NCBI GenBank assembly: GCA_035759745.1
Contig: DASTUF010000069.1
Location: 1-37,050, forward strand
Reading direction: 5' to 3'
DNA: 37,050 nucleotides
Source: CAMLHP01 sp035759745
Lineage (GTDB): Bacteria; Gemmatimonadota; Gemmatimonadetes; Gemmatimonadales; GWC2-71-9
Shown: one piece after another, positions 1 through 6,165 of the stretch
How the letters are laid out: each line of letters starts with the position of its first letter
How positions within the stretch are numbered: position 1 is the stretch's first letter
The notes under the pieces: model-generated
Seen by the model: only the letters and a program-made list of their open reading frames with translations
What the model was told of the DNA's origin: nothing
Database searches by the model: none
Translations under genes and position numbers: made by a program

Positions 1-350
1 GGCTGCGCGCTCACCAGGAACTCCCGCGCCCGCTCCTCATCTTCCCACACCTGCTCCGCCAGCGCCGTCATCCGCGCCAGCCGCTCCAGCCGGGCGCTCT
101 CGTCCGCCGTGAGCCGCTCTCGGCGGTGCAGGGTGGTCTTCGGCACGATGGCGTACTTGAGCGCCGCCGCCGTGAAGCGATCGCCAGCCACGTGCCCCAC
201 CACGGCCTCCAGCGCGCCCACCGGCAGGCCGCCCTCCACCGCCTGCCGCAGCTGGCGCACGGTGCGGATGCGGCGACCCAATACCCGCTGCCCACCCATC
301 ATCCGGGCAACGACGGTGGCGCTGACAGGGGCGGAAGTAATCGGTTCCAT
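1..350 (-). CDS. Xre/MbcA/ParS-type antitoxin, 5' part (runs off window)
   Basis: The reading frame starts at an ATG at 350 and stays open to the window edge, giving about 116 residues with no stop, so the 3' end is missing. The last 50 residues carry the signature of the DUF2384 toxin-binding domain found in antitoxins of RES/Xre toxin-antitoxin pairs: an IVPKTTLHRR helix, then RLTADESARLERLARM, then AEQVWEDEERAREFL. In that family the N-terminal part holds a helix-turn-helix that represses the operon, and the C-terminal domain blocks a RES-domain toxin that degrades NAD+. The toxin gene would lie beyond base 1 and is not visible. The start codon has no Shine-Dalgarno site. It sits directly behind a strong promoter and inside an operator-like palindrome, so the mRNA is probably leaderless and autoregulated. 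The family call is firm; the partner is inferred. Confidence 0.8.
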   Translation of the reverse strand, partial: MEPITSAPVSATVVARMMGGQRVLGRRIRTVRQLRQAVEGGLPVGALEAVVGHVAGDRFTAAALKYAIVPKTTLHRRERLTADESARLERLARMTALAEQVWEDEERAREFLVSAQ

Positions 351-357
351 ATGGAAC
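344..357. promoter_or_regulatory. Operator-like palindrome O1 overlapping the antitoxin start
   Basis: The 14-base perfect palindrome GTTCCATATGGAAC covers the antitoxin start codon and the predicted transcription start. A close variant lies 22 bp away, two helical turns. This is the arrangement expected for an autoregulating antitoxin that binds cooperatively. Confidence 0.6.
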
Positions 358-386
358 AGTATACCGTCCCATGTGGTACAAATCAA
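358..386 (-). promoter_or_regulatory. Sigma-70-type promoter of the antitoxin gene
   Basis: Reading the minus strand, TTGATT (386-381) and TATACT (363-358) are separated by exactly 17 bases. The predicted start point falls at about 351, immediately before the ATG at 350, so transcript and reading frame start together. Both hexamers are close to consensus, unusual in this GC-rich window. Confidence 0.65.
366..379. promoter_or_regulatory. Operator-like palindrome O2 inside the promoter spacer
   Basis: GTCCCATGTGGTAC matches O1 (344-357) at 11 of 14 positions and is centred 22 bp from it. It fills the spacer between the -35 and -10 elements of the antitoxin promoter, so a bound repressor would exclude RNA polymerase. 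Confidence 0.55.
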
Positions 387-391
387 GGTTC

Positions 392-623
392 GGCGGTTTC
401 ACCACGAAGGCACGAAGGGCACGAAGGGCTCCGGAATAACCACAGAGCCACAGAGGACACGGAGATATCGCGCTTGTGTTTTTGTGGGTGTGCCGCGGTC
501 GACGTTACCTCGGAATAGCACCCACAACAAACAGCAGTTCTCCGTGAATCTCCGTGCGCTCTGTGTCTCTGTGGTTGATGTTGCTTTTCTTCGTGCCCTT
601 CGCGCCTTCGTGGTGAAACCGCC
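392..623. repeat. Nested palindromic (MITE-like) intergenic repeat
   Basis: Outer arms at 392-426 and 589-623 are 35-base inverted repeats with one mismatch. They consist of short iterations such as CACGAAGG and CACGAAGGG. Inner arms at 438-455 and 559-576 (AACCACAGAG-type iterations) pair with one mismatch. The core between them shows no coding potential. Elements with these CACGAAGG and CACAGAG iterations recur in many environmental bacterial genomes; that is recalled knowledge and was not searched. The repeat fills most of the gap between the antitoxin promoter and sua5. Confidence 0.7.
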
Positions 624-654
624 CGAGTCATACGGTTCGTCGGTAGGCGGCCAG

Positions 655-684
655 ATTGCTTCGCCGCCTGCGGCGGCTCGCAAT
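655..684. repeat. Hairpin repeat downstream of sua5
   Basis: ATTGC (655-659) pairs with GCAAT (680-684), and GCCGCC pairs with GGCGGC around a TGC loop. It lies 12 bases beyond the sua5 stop and could end that transcript, though no T-run follows. The ATTGC...GCAATGACG pattern resembles a dispersed hairpin seen in many bacteria. Confidence 0.45.
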
Positions 685-696
685 GACGCAAGGCCC

Positions 697-1683
697 CTAG
701 CTGCTCGCCCGCACCAGCCGGTCCCGAACCCCCGCCCAGTCCACATCGGCCGGAGGCGTTTCCACCAGCACCACCTGGCAGCCGAGGTCGTCCAGTGCGT
801 GGAGCGCGGCGTAGAGCCGGGCGGCGTAGGCCACCGGATCGATCGGCATCCGCATCGGGTGCGCCACATCCCACGTCGGATCCCCCAGGATGAGCGCGCC
901 GGAGAGCTGCCCCTTGTGCAGCGCGAGGTGCGCCGGCCACGACGCCGCATCGGTGAGCACCACCTTGGCGCGCGGCGCGTAATGCCGCTCGGTCATGCCC
1001 GGCGAGAGCCGAGCGGCGCCCGGCGCCACCACCGGCGGTCCCGCGATGGCGCCGATGGCCGACTCCAACTCCGCCTGCGAGACCATTCCCGGCCGGAGCA
1101 GGCGAGGTGTGTCCCCGCTCAGGTCCAGCACGGTGCTCTCGATGCCCACCGCGGTGGGTCCGCCGTCGAGCACGAGGTCCACCCTATCCGCCAGGGTCTT
1201 GAGCACGTGCTCGGCTGACGTGGGTGACAATTCGGTGAAACGATTGGCACTCGGCGCTGCCACCGGGAGCTTCGCGGCCTGGATCAGCGCCAGCGCCACC
1301 GGGTGCGCCGGAACCCGGATTGCGACCGCCCCCAGACCGGCGGTGACGGCATCAGGCACCAGCAGTCGCTTGGGAAGCACCAGCGTCAGCGGTCCCGGCC
1401 AGAACCGCTCAGCCAGAACTGACGCCTGTTCTGGCCAGGTGGTCACCAGTTCCCGCGCCTTTTCGGCATCGGCCACGTGCACGATCAACGGATTGAAGTC
1501 GGGCCTGCCCTTGGCCGCGAAGATCCGGCGTACGGCCGTCTCGTCCAGGGCGTTGGCTCCCAGCCCGTACACGGTCTCGGTGGGAAAGGCCACCAGCCCT
1601 CCCGCGCGAAGCACCGCGGCCGCCTCGGCGATGGCGGCCGGGTCGGGCGCCTTCGGCGTCACGGTCAGGACGCGCGCCGTCAT
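697..1683 (-). CDS. sua5: L-threonylcarbamoyladenylate synthase (Sua5 type)
   Basis: This enzyme joins threonine, bicarbonate and ATP into threonylcarbamoyl-AMP, the first step of t6A37 modification of ANN-decoding tRNAs in the cytoplasm. The 328-residue protein has the YrdC fold with PTETVYGLG near residues 34-42 and the KGRPDFNPL nucleotide-site segment near 58, followed by the SPGMTERHYAP linker and a C-terminal Sua5 domain. The long two-domain form is therefore present rather than short TsaC. The ATG start at 1683 overlaps the arfB stop in an ATGA junction, so the two are translationally coupled. An upstream extension of this frame into arfB is open but lacks family similarity. Confidence 0.93.
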   Translation of the reverse strand: MTARVLTVTPKAPDPAAIAEAAAVLRAGGLVAFPTETVYGLGANALDETAVRRIFAAKGRPDFNPLIVHVADAEKARELVTTWPEQASVLAERFWPGPLTLVLPKRLLVPDAVTAGLGAVAIRVPAHPVALALIQAAKLPVAAPSANRFTELSPTSAEHVLKTLADRVDLVLDGGPTAVGIESTVLDLSGDTPRLLRPGMVSQAELESAIGAIAGPPVVAPGAARLSPGMTERHYAPRAKVVLTDAASWPAHLALHKGQLSGALILGDPTWDVAHPMRMPIDPVAYAARLYAALHALDDLGCQVVLVETPPADVDWAGVRDRLVRASS

Positions 1684-2117
1684 TCGTCGCCCTTCACTGA
1701 CCGCCGTTTGGACTTGATCTCGCTTCGCCGGCGCTTCGCCTCGAGGCGCCTCGCCTTTTCCGCGCGGGGAACGCCGCTCTTCTTTCGCTTCTTCGGCACC
1801 ACCAGCGCCCGAGCCACCACCTCGCGCAGCCGCTCGGTGGCCGATTCCTTGTTCTGCAGCTGGCTCCGTCGGTCGGACGCCACCAGCCGAAGCTTTCCCT
1901 CGGAGTCGAGCCGAGTCTTCAGCCTCATCATGAGCCACTCGCGCTGGTCATCATTCAGCGCTCGCGAGCCCGCCACGTCCCACACCACTTCCACCCGCGA
2001 TGCGGAGGTATTGACGTGCTGGCCCCCCGGGCCACCCGATCGGGTGGCACGGTAGTCCAACTCGGAGAGCGGGATGGACAGCTGGTCGTTGACCTCGAGC
2101 ACAGTGGGCGCCGGCAT
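1680..2117 (-). CDS. arfB: Alternative ribosome-rescue factor ArfB (peptidyl-tRNA hydrolase)
   Basis: ArfB enters the empty A site of ribosomes stalled on mRNA lacking a stop codon and hydrolyses the peptidyl-tRNA. The 145-residue protein has the catalytic GGQ at residues 31-33 within RSGGPGGQHVNTS and a strongly basic C-terminal tail (KKRKK, KRRRS, KSKRR) that in this family inserts into the mRNA channel. The stop-codon recognition domain of release factors is absent, as expected. The ATG at 2117 has no Shine-Dalgarno site, and a -10-like TAGCGT ends five bases before it. The gene precedes sua5 with a 4-base overlap. Confidence 0.92.
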   Translation of the reverse strand: MPAPTVLEVNDQLSIPLSELDYRATRSGGPGGQHVNTSASRVEVVWDVAGSRALNDDQREWLMMRLKTRLDSEGKLRLVASDRRSQLQNKESATERLREVVARALVVPKKRKKSGVPRAEKARRLEAKRRRSEIKSKRRSVKGDE

Positions 2118-2122
2118 GCTGA

Positions 2123-2128
2123 ACGCTA
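2123..2128 (-). promoter_or_regulatory. arfB: -10-like hexamer just before arfB
   Basis: On the minus strand the sequence CGTTAGCGTTCAGC runs straight into the arfB ATG. TAGCGT ends five bases before the start codon. It mirrors the CGTTAGCTTTCC motif before larE on the opposite strand. No good -35 is visible, so support is limited to this symmetry. Confidence 0.3.
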
Positions 2129-2259
2129 ACGAGACTTCGTCAGCGGAGCTACGCTATCGGGCGCTTCGCGCAGCGGGGCTTCGCCAGCGGAGCTACGCTA
2201 GCGGACATCCCGCTGACGCAGTCCCGCTGACGTAGTCCCGCTGGCGGAGCCCCGTTAGC
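2125..2259. repeat. Iterated palindromic element in the arfB/larE divergent gap
   Basis: The element starts with GCTAACG (2125-2131) and ends with its complement CGTTAGC (2253-2259). Between them are about eight variants of a 14-base unit, roughly CAGCGGGACTACGT, in one orientation at the left and the other at the right, so the whole can fold into a long imperfect hairpin. It fills the divergent promoter region almost entirely. No coding potential was seen. Confidence 0.65.
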
Positions 2260-2261
2260 TT
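2256..2261 (+). promoter_or_regulatory. larE: -10-like hexamer just before larE
   Basis: TAGCTT lies six bases before the larE ATG, within the 13-mer CCGTTAGCTTTCC that recurs exactly at 19727-19739. There is no Shine-Dalgarno site, so a leaderless transcript is plausible. No clear -35 is present. Confidence 0.35.
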
Positions 2262-2267
2262 TCCGCC

Positions 2268-3077
2268 ATGACGGATCTCGCCACTCTCGCCGGGCACCTC
2301 CGCTCGTACGGACGGGTGCTGCTAGGCTATTCCGGCGGGGTGGATTCGTCCTTGCTGGCAGTTGCCGCCCGTCGCGCGCTGGATGACGGTGACTTCGTCG
2401 CGGCGATCGGTCGCAGTGCATCCTATCCCGACGTGCAGTACCGCCAGGCGCTGGACCTCGCCGCGCAGTTCGACATCCCGCTGCTCGAGGTCGATACCGG
2501 CGAGATGGCGGATCCGCGCTACCTCGCCAACGCCCCCAGCCGCTGCTACTTCTGCAAGACCGAACTCTGGACCCGGCTGGGCGAGGTCGCTGTTGAACAG
2601 CGCTTTGACGTCGTTATCGACGGGACCAACGCAAGTGACCTGGGCGACCATCGTCCGGGGCTGCGCGCCGCGCAGGAGCGCCGGGTCCGCTCGCCCCTGG
2701 CCGAGCTGGGCTGGACCAAGGCCGACGTGCGGACCGCGGCGCGTGACCTGGGCATCCCCATCTGGGACGCGCCCGCGGCGCCCTGCCTCTCCAGTCGCAT
2801 CCGCTACGGCGTCCGTGTGACTCCGGAGCGGCTGGCCCAGGTTGAGCAGGCAGAGGCACTGGTGCGCGCCGCCGGCGTCCGCGGCAATCTCCGCGTGCGC
2901 CACCTCGGTGATTCCGCCCGGGTGGAAGTCGATTCCGGCGAGGTGGCGATGCTGCGTGATCTCTGGTCTGAACTCGAACCCGAACTGCTGACGCTCGGCT
3001 TCGGCGCGGTGACGCTCGATCCGGCGGGGTATCGTCGGGGCGCGTTGCTCGAGTTGGCGGGGCAGGGGCAGGCGTGA
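2268..3077 (+). CDS. larE: LarE-type ATP-dependent sacrificial sulfur transferase
   Basis: In characterised systems LarE adenylates and thiolates pyridinium dicarboxylate while building the nickel-pincer cofactor of lactate racemase. The 269-residue protein has the PP-loop SGGVDSS at residues 22-28, the family motif RCYFCK at 92-97, and APCLSSR with Cys173 at the position of the sacrificial cysteine. The extra cysteine pair typical of the 4Fe-4S variant is not seen, which points to the single-cysteine type that gives up its own sulfur. No larA, larB or larC lies in the window, so its partner enzymes are either elsewhere or it serves another thiolation. It is joined to thpR by a GTGA overlap. 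Confidence 0.85.
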   Translation: MTDLATLAGHLRSYGRVLLGYSGGVDSSLLAVAARRALDDGDFVAAIGRSASYPDVQYRQALDLAAQFDIPLLEVDTGEMADPRYLANAPSRCYFCKTELWTRLGEVAVEQRFDVVIDGTNASDLGDHRPGLRAAQERRVRSPLAELGWTKADVRTAARDLGIPIWDAPAAPCLSSRIRYGVRVTPERLAQVEQAEALVRAAGVRGNLRVRHLGDSARVEVDSGEVAMLRDLWSELEPELLTLGFGAVTLDPAGYRRGALLELAGQGQA

Positions 3078-3625
3078 GGCTCTTCGCCGCCCTGCCGCTC
3101 CCTGCCAGCGCGCGGCGCGAGTTCGCGCGGATGCTGGCCGAGCTTCGCGGCGCCGACTGGCCGGTGCGCTGGGTGCGCGACGACCTGGCACACGTGACGC
3201 TCAAGTTCTTCGGCGAAGTCCTGCCCGCGCGGCGAGTAGTCATCGAGGAAGCGCTGAGCCAGGCGGTGGCCGGCACCGGACCGATGATGCTTCGCTTCGA
3301 TGCGCTGGGGGCGTTTCCCACTTTCCGCCGGCCGCGGGTGGTGTGGCTGGGGCTGGAAGCGCCGCCGGCGCTCGAGTTGCTGAAGGACCGGGTGGAGCGC
3401 GCCGCCGAAGGAATCGGCTTCCAGCCGGAAGGGGTTCCGTTCCGGGCCCACGTGACGCTGGGCCGGGTGCGCGAAGGCCAGCGGCTCCCTCCCGGTGCAC
3501 TGGAGCAATGGCCCGCCGCTCCGTTTGAACCGTTCATGGTCGATCAAGCCGTGCTCTACGAGAGCACCCTCACGCCGCAGGGCGCCGAGTATGCCCAGCG
3601 CCTCACCATTCCCCTGGCGACATGA
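3074..3625 (+). CDS. thpR: RNA 2',3'-cyclic phosphodiesterase
   Basis: This 2H-phosphoesterase opens 2',3'-cyclic phosphates on RNA ends. Both catalytic motifs are intact in the 183-residue protein: HVTLKFFGE with His40 and Thr42, and HVTLGRV with His126 and Thr128. The length is normal for the family. The GTG start overlaps the larE stop by four bases, and the TGA stop overlaps the next gene's ATG by four bases, so it lies mid-operon. A cytoplasmic RNA-repair or RNA-processing role is inferred from the family; the physiological substrate is not known. Confidence 0.9.
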   Translation: MRLFAALPLPASARREFARMLAELRGADWPVRWVRDDLAHVTLKFFGEVLPARRVVIEEALSQAVAGTGPMMLRFDALGAFPTFRRPRVVWLGLEAPPALELLKDRVERAAEGIGFQPEGVPFRAHVTLGRVREGQRLPPGALEQWPAAPFEPFMVDQAVLYESTLTPQGAEYAQRLTIPLAT

Positions 3626-4263
3626 TCGGCTGCCTCACAGCTCCCTTCAAGATGCTCGCGTTCCTGGTGCTGATCGCGGCGCTGGTGCTCGGCTTTCTCT
3701 ATCGCGACCGTCTGGGTGACTGGGGCCGCGAGGCCTGGCGCGACTTCCGCCATCAACCGGAAGCGGTTGCAGTGGTCGGTGCACCTTCTGAGGACGCGCT
3801 GGCGTCGGCTCGGCGCAAGATCGAAGAGCTGGGAGATGCCGATTCGGTGGTGCTGGGTGCCGACGAGGTAGCCTCGCTGCTTCGAAACGGACTCGATCCG
3901 TACACCCGGGGTACGATGGACTCGCTCAGCGTGCGGCTGCGCGATGGTGCGATCGCCGCCACAGCCAAGGTGCAGACGTCGCGGCTGCCCAGCGGGATGC
4001 TGGGTCCCTTCGGCGTGGCACTCCGCGACTACGAACCGATCACCGCCGAGGGCTCCCTCCATGTGAGGGTTCCGGGAGAGGGGCTGTGGCAGGTGGACCG
4101 GATCTCGTTCCGCGACATCCCGCTCCCGCGCGACGCGGTTCCCGCCATCATGCAGCACGTCTCGGGCGATTCCACCCGTTCGGTGCGGGTGCAGTTGCCG
4201 GAGGCAGTGCGCGGAATTCGGCTGCGCGCGGATGGTGTCACCCTCTACAGCGACGCACGATGA
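3622..4263 (+). CDS. Membrane-anchored protein of unknown function
   Basis: I do not recognise this 213-residue protein. Residues 9-26 form one transmembrane anchor. The rest is a soluble, probably periplasmic domain containing GTMDSLSVRLRDGAI and a later WQVDRISFRDIPLP segment. The alternation of strand-like stretches is loosely like DUF2993/LmeA lipid-binding proteins, but this is a weak impression. It sits between thpR and the response regulator with ATGA overlaps on both sides, so it is made together with them. It might sense or modify the envelope under that regulator; this is conjecture. Confidence 0.75.
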   Translation: MIGCLTAPFKMLAFLVLIAALVLGFLYRDRLGDWGREAWRDFRHQPEAVAVVGAPSEDALASARRKIEELGDADSVVLGADEVASLLRNGLDPYTRGTMDSLSVRLRDGAIAATAKVQTSRLPSGMLGPFGVALRDYEPITAEGSLHVRVPGEGLWQVDRISFRDIPLPRDAVPAIMQHVSGDSTRSVRVQLPEAVRGIRLRADGVTLYSDAR

Positions 4264-5627
4264 GCAACCGGATCCTCATTGTGGACGACGAGCCCGGCAT
4301 CCGCCAGGCGGTCAAGCAGGTGCTGGAGTATGAGGACATGGAGGTCCGCACGGCCGGCTCCGGCGGTGAGGCGATCACCCTGTACTCCGAGTTTCGCCCG
4401 CAGGTGGTGTTCCTCGATGTGAAGATGGCGGGACTCGACGGGCTGGAGACACTGGGCCGGCTGCGGGACCTCGATCCCGGTGCTGTGGTGGTGATGATCT
4501 CCGGTCACGGAACCATCACCACCGCAGTGCAGGCCACCCAGCGGGGAGCATTCGACTTCCTGGAGAAGCCGCTCGATGCCGACCGCCTGCTGGTGACGGT
4601 GCGCAACGCGCTGGCCCACGCCGAGCTGGTGGGCGAGAACAGCCGCCTCCGCGACACGGTCCTCAAGCGCTACGAGATGGTGGGAGCGAGCGGTGCGCTG
4701 GCAGAGACCCGCGCCTTGATTGCCAGAGTCGGTCCCACCAATGCCAGGGTGCTGATCACCGGAGAGAATGGATCCGGCAAGGAGCTGGTGGCGCGAGCGC
4801 TCCACGAGACGTCGCCTCGGCGCAATCGCCCGTTTGTTGAGGTCAACTGCGCCGCGATCCCGTCCGAGCTTATCGAGAGCGAGCTCTTCGGTCACATGAA
4901 AGGTTCGTTCACCGGCGCGTTCGCCGATCGCAGTGGCAAGTTCGAGCAGGCGGATGGCGGCACCCTTTTCCTCGATGAGGTGGGCGACATGGCGCTACCG
5001 GCCCAGGCCAAGCTCCTCCGGGTGCTGCAGGAGGGCGTGGTGACCCGGATCGGCGGCTCCAAGTCGATCGAGGTGGATGTCAGGGTGCTCGCGGCCACCA
5101 ACAAGGACCTGGGTGAGGAAATCGCCGAGAGCCGGTTCCGCGAGGACCTGCTGTACCGCCTCAACGTGGTGGAGATCGCGGTGCCGGCGCTGCGCGAGCG
5201 GCTGGAGGACATTCCGGCGCTGGTCGAGCACTTCACCCGGCAGGTGGCGGTGGGTGCGGGACTGGCGGGACGGAAGTTCAGCCCCGAAGCGGTGCGGCGG
5301 CTGCAGTCACGGTCCTGGGGTGGCAACATTCGGGAATTGCGGAACGCGGTCGAGCGGCTGCTGATCCTCGCGCCCGAAAAGGTGGTGCAGCCCGATGACG
5401 TGGACCGGATACTGCCTGGCGGGGGCGACGACGTCGGGATCCCCGGCAGTGTACCGGGTGAGCCACATACCTTCGAGACCTTCAAGCAGGAAGCGGAGAA
5501 GAACTTCCTGGTGCAGAAGCTGCGAGAGAACGACTGGAACGTCTCGGAGACGGCGCGCGCGCTCAAGATGCCGCGCTCCAATCTCTACAAGAAGATCGAA
5601 CGCTACAGCCTGCGCCGGGAGAACTGA
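4260..5627 (+). CDS. NtrC-family sigma-54-dependent response regulator
   Basis: The 455-residue protein has three parts. Residues 1-120 are a receiver with phospho-acceptor Asp53 (FLDVKM) and Lys103. Residues 135-370 are an AAA+ domain with Walker A GENGSGKE (168-175) and Walker B FLDEVGD (237-243). The C-terminus is a Fis-type helix-turn-helix (NVSETARALKMPRSNLYKKI). It would oligomerise on phosphorylation and drive open-complex formation by sigma-54 RNA polymerase. The sigma-54 contact loop reads GSFTGA (215-220) rather than the usual GAFTGA. No sensor kinase or rpoN lies in the window. The ATG at 4260 overlaps the previous stop by four bases; the frame is open further upstream but without homology. 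Confidence 0.93.
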   Translation: MSNRILIVDDEPGIRQAVKQVLEYEDMEVRTAGSGGEAITLYSEFRPQVVFLDVKMAGLDGLETLGRLRDLDPGAVVVMISGHGTITTAVQATQRGAFDFLEKPLDADRLLVTVRNALAHAELVGENSRLRDTVLKRYEMVGASGALAETRALIARVGPTNARVLITGENGSGKELVARALHETSPRRNRPFVEVNCAAIPSELIESELFGHMKGSFTGAFADRSGKFEQADGGTLFLDEVGDMALPAQAKLLRVLQEGVVTRIGGSKSIEVDVRVLAATNKDLGEEIAESRFREDLLYRLNVVEIAVPALRERLEDIPALVEHFTRQVAVGAGLAGRKFSPEAVRRLQSRSWGGNIRELRNAVERLLILAPEKVVQPDDVDRILPGGGDDVGIPGSVPGEPHTFETFKQEAEKNFLVQKLRENDWNVSETARALKMPRSNLYKKIERYSLRREN

Positions 5628-6139
5628 TGGCGGATCAGCCGCGCGACTGGGACAAGGAAATGGCGGAGATCGACAAACTGATCTCCAGGGAGCCTGTCGC
5701 ACCGAAGGCTGGGTCGATCCCCACCCAGCGCGCTGGTGCACCGCCGTCGCTCCCCACACCGGGTCGTCCCGGTCCCGACGTTCCTGCGCGTGCGCCCCGG
5801 AAGCGCGAGCGTGCCGCGACCTGGGTGTGGGTGGTGCTCGCCGCCGCGCTGGCGGTGCTGCTGGTGCTCTGGCCCCGGGCCAATGACTGCGGGCTGGGCC
5901 TGCTCTATTACCTTGCGGGTGTCGCCGCGCTGCTGATCACAGGGTTGTTCGGCGCGCGAGCTGCCTGGCGCCGCCACCAGGGCCTGGCTCACACGCTTTC
6001 GCTTCTGGCAATCGGCGGAGCCCTCGTACTGGCCGCGCAGGAAATCCTTCCGCGCACCGGCTATGCCCGCGACGCGGCCCGCTGGACCTGTCCCGCCGCC
6101 ACTCCGGCGCCGCAGCCGTCATCGCTCCCTACGCCCTAG
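5627..6139 (+). CDS. Small membrane protein of unknown function
   Basis: I do not recognise this 170-residue protein. It has a cytoplasm-like charged N-terminus of about 60 residues rich in Pro, then three hydrophobic segments at about 65-83, 90-108 and 120-138. The tail encodes PAATPAPQPSSLPTP, and its last codons come from the start of a CCCTACG repeat, so the C-terminus may have been extended by repeat insertion. Its ATG shares one base with the regulator's stop (TGATG). A role tied to the regulator is suggested by position only. Confidence 0.7.
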   Translation: MADQPRDWDKEMAEIDKLISREPVAPKAGSIPTQRAGAPPSLPTPGRPGPDVPARAPRKRERAATWVWVVLAAALAVLLVLWPRANDCGLGLLYYLAGVAALLITGLFGARAAWRRHQGLAHTLSLLAIGGALVLAAQEILPRTGYARDAARWTCPAATPAPQPSSLPTP

Positions 6140-6157
6140 GCCCTACGCCCTACGCCC
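6127..6157. repeat. CCCTACG iterated repeat
   Basis: Four spaced copies of CCCTACGCC-like units end the upstream gene and fill the 26-base gap to the aldehyde dehydrogenase. The reverse-complement theme (GGCGTAAGG, GGCGTGGGG) recurs at 24146-24226, so this is a dispersed low-complexity family. Confidence 0.55.
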
Positions 6158-6165
6158 AAGAGACC

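Noticed and set aside
697..1938. Longer Sua5 starting inside arfB
   Set aside because: The extra 85 residues lie in another frame of arfB, show no Sua5 similarity, and the ATGA junction at 1680-1683 gives a better start.
2125..2259. Integron attC site or CRISPR array
   Set aside because: The ends GCTAACG/CGTTAGC do not fit the attC core RYYYAAC/GTTRRRY, no integrase or cassette is present, and the internal units are degenerate, inverted and lack spacers.
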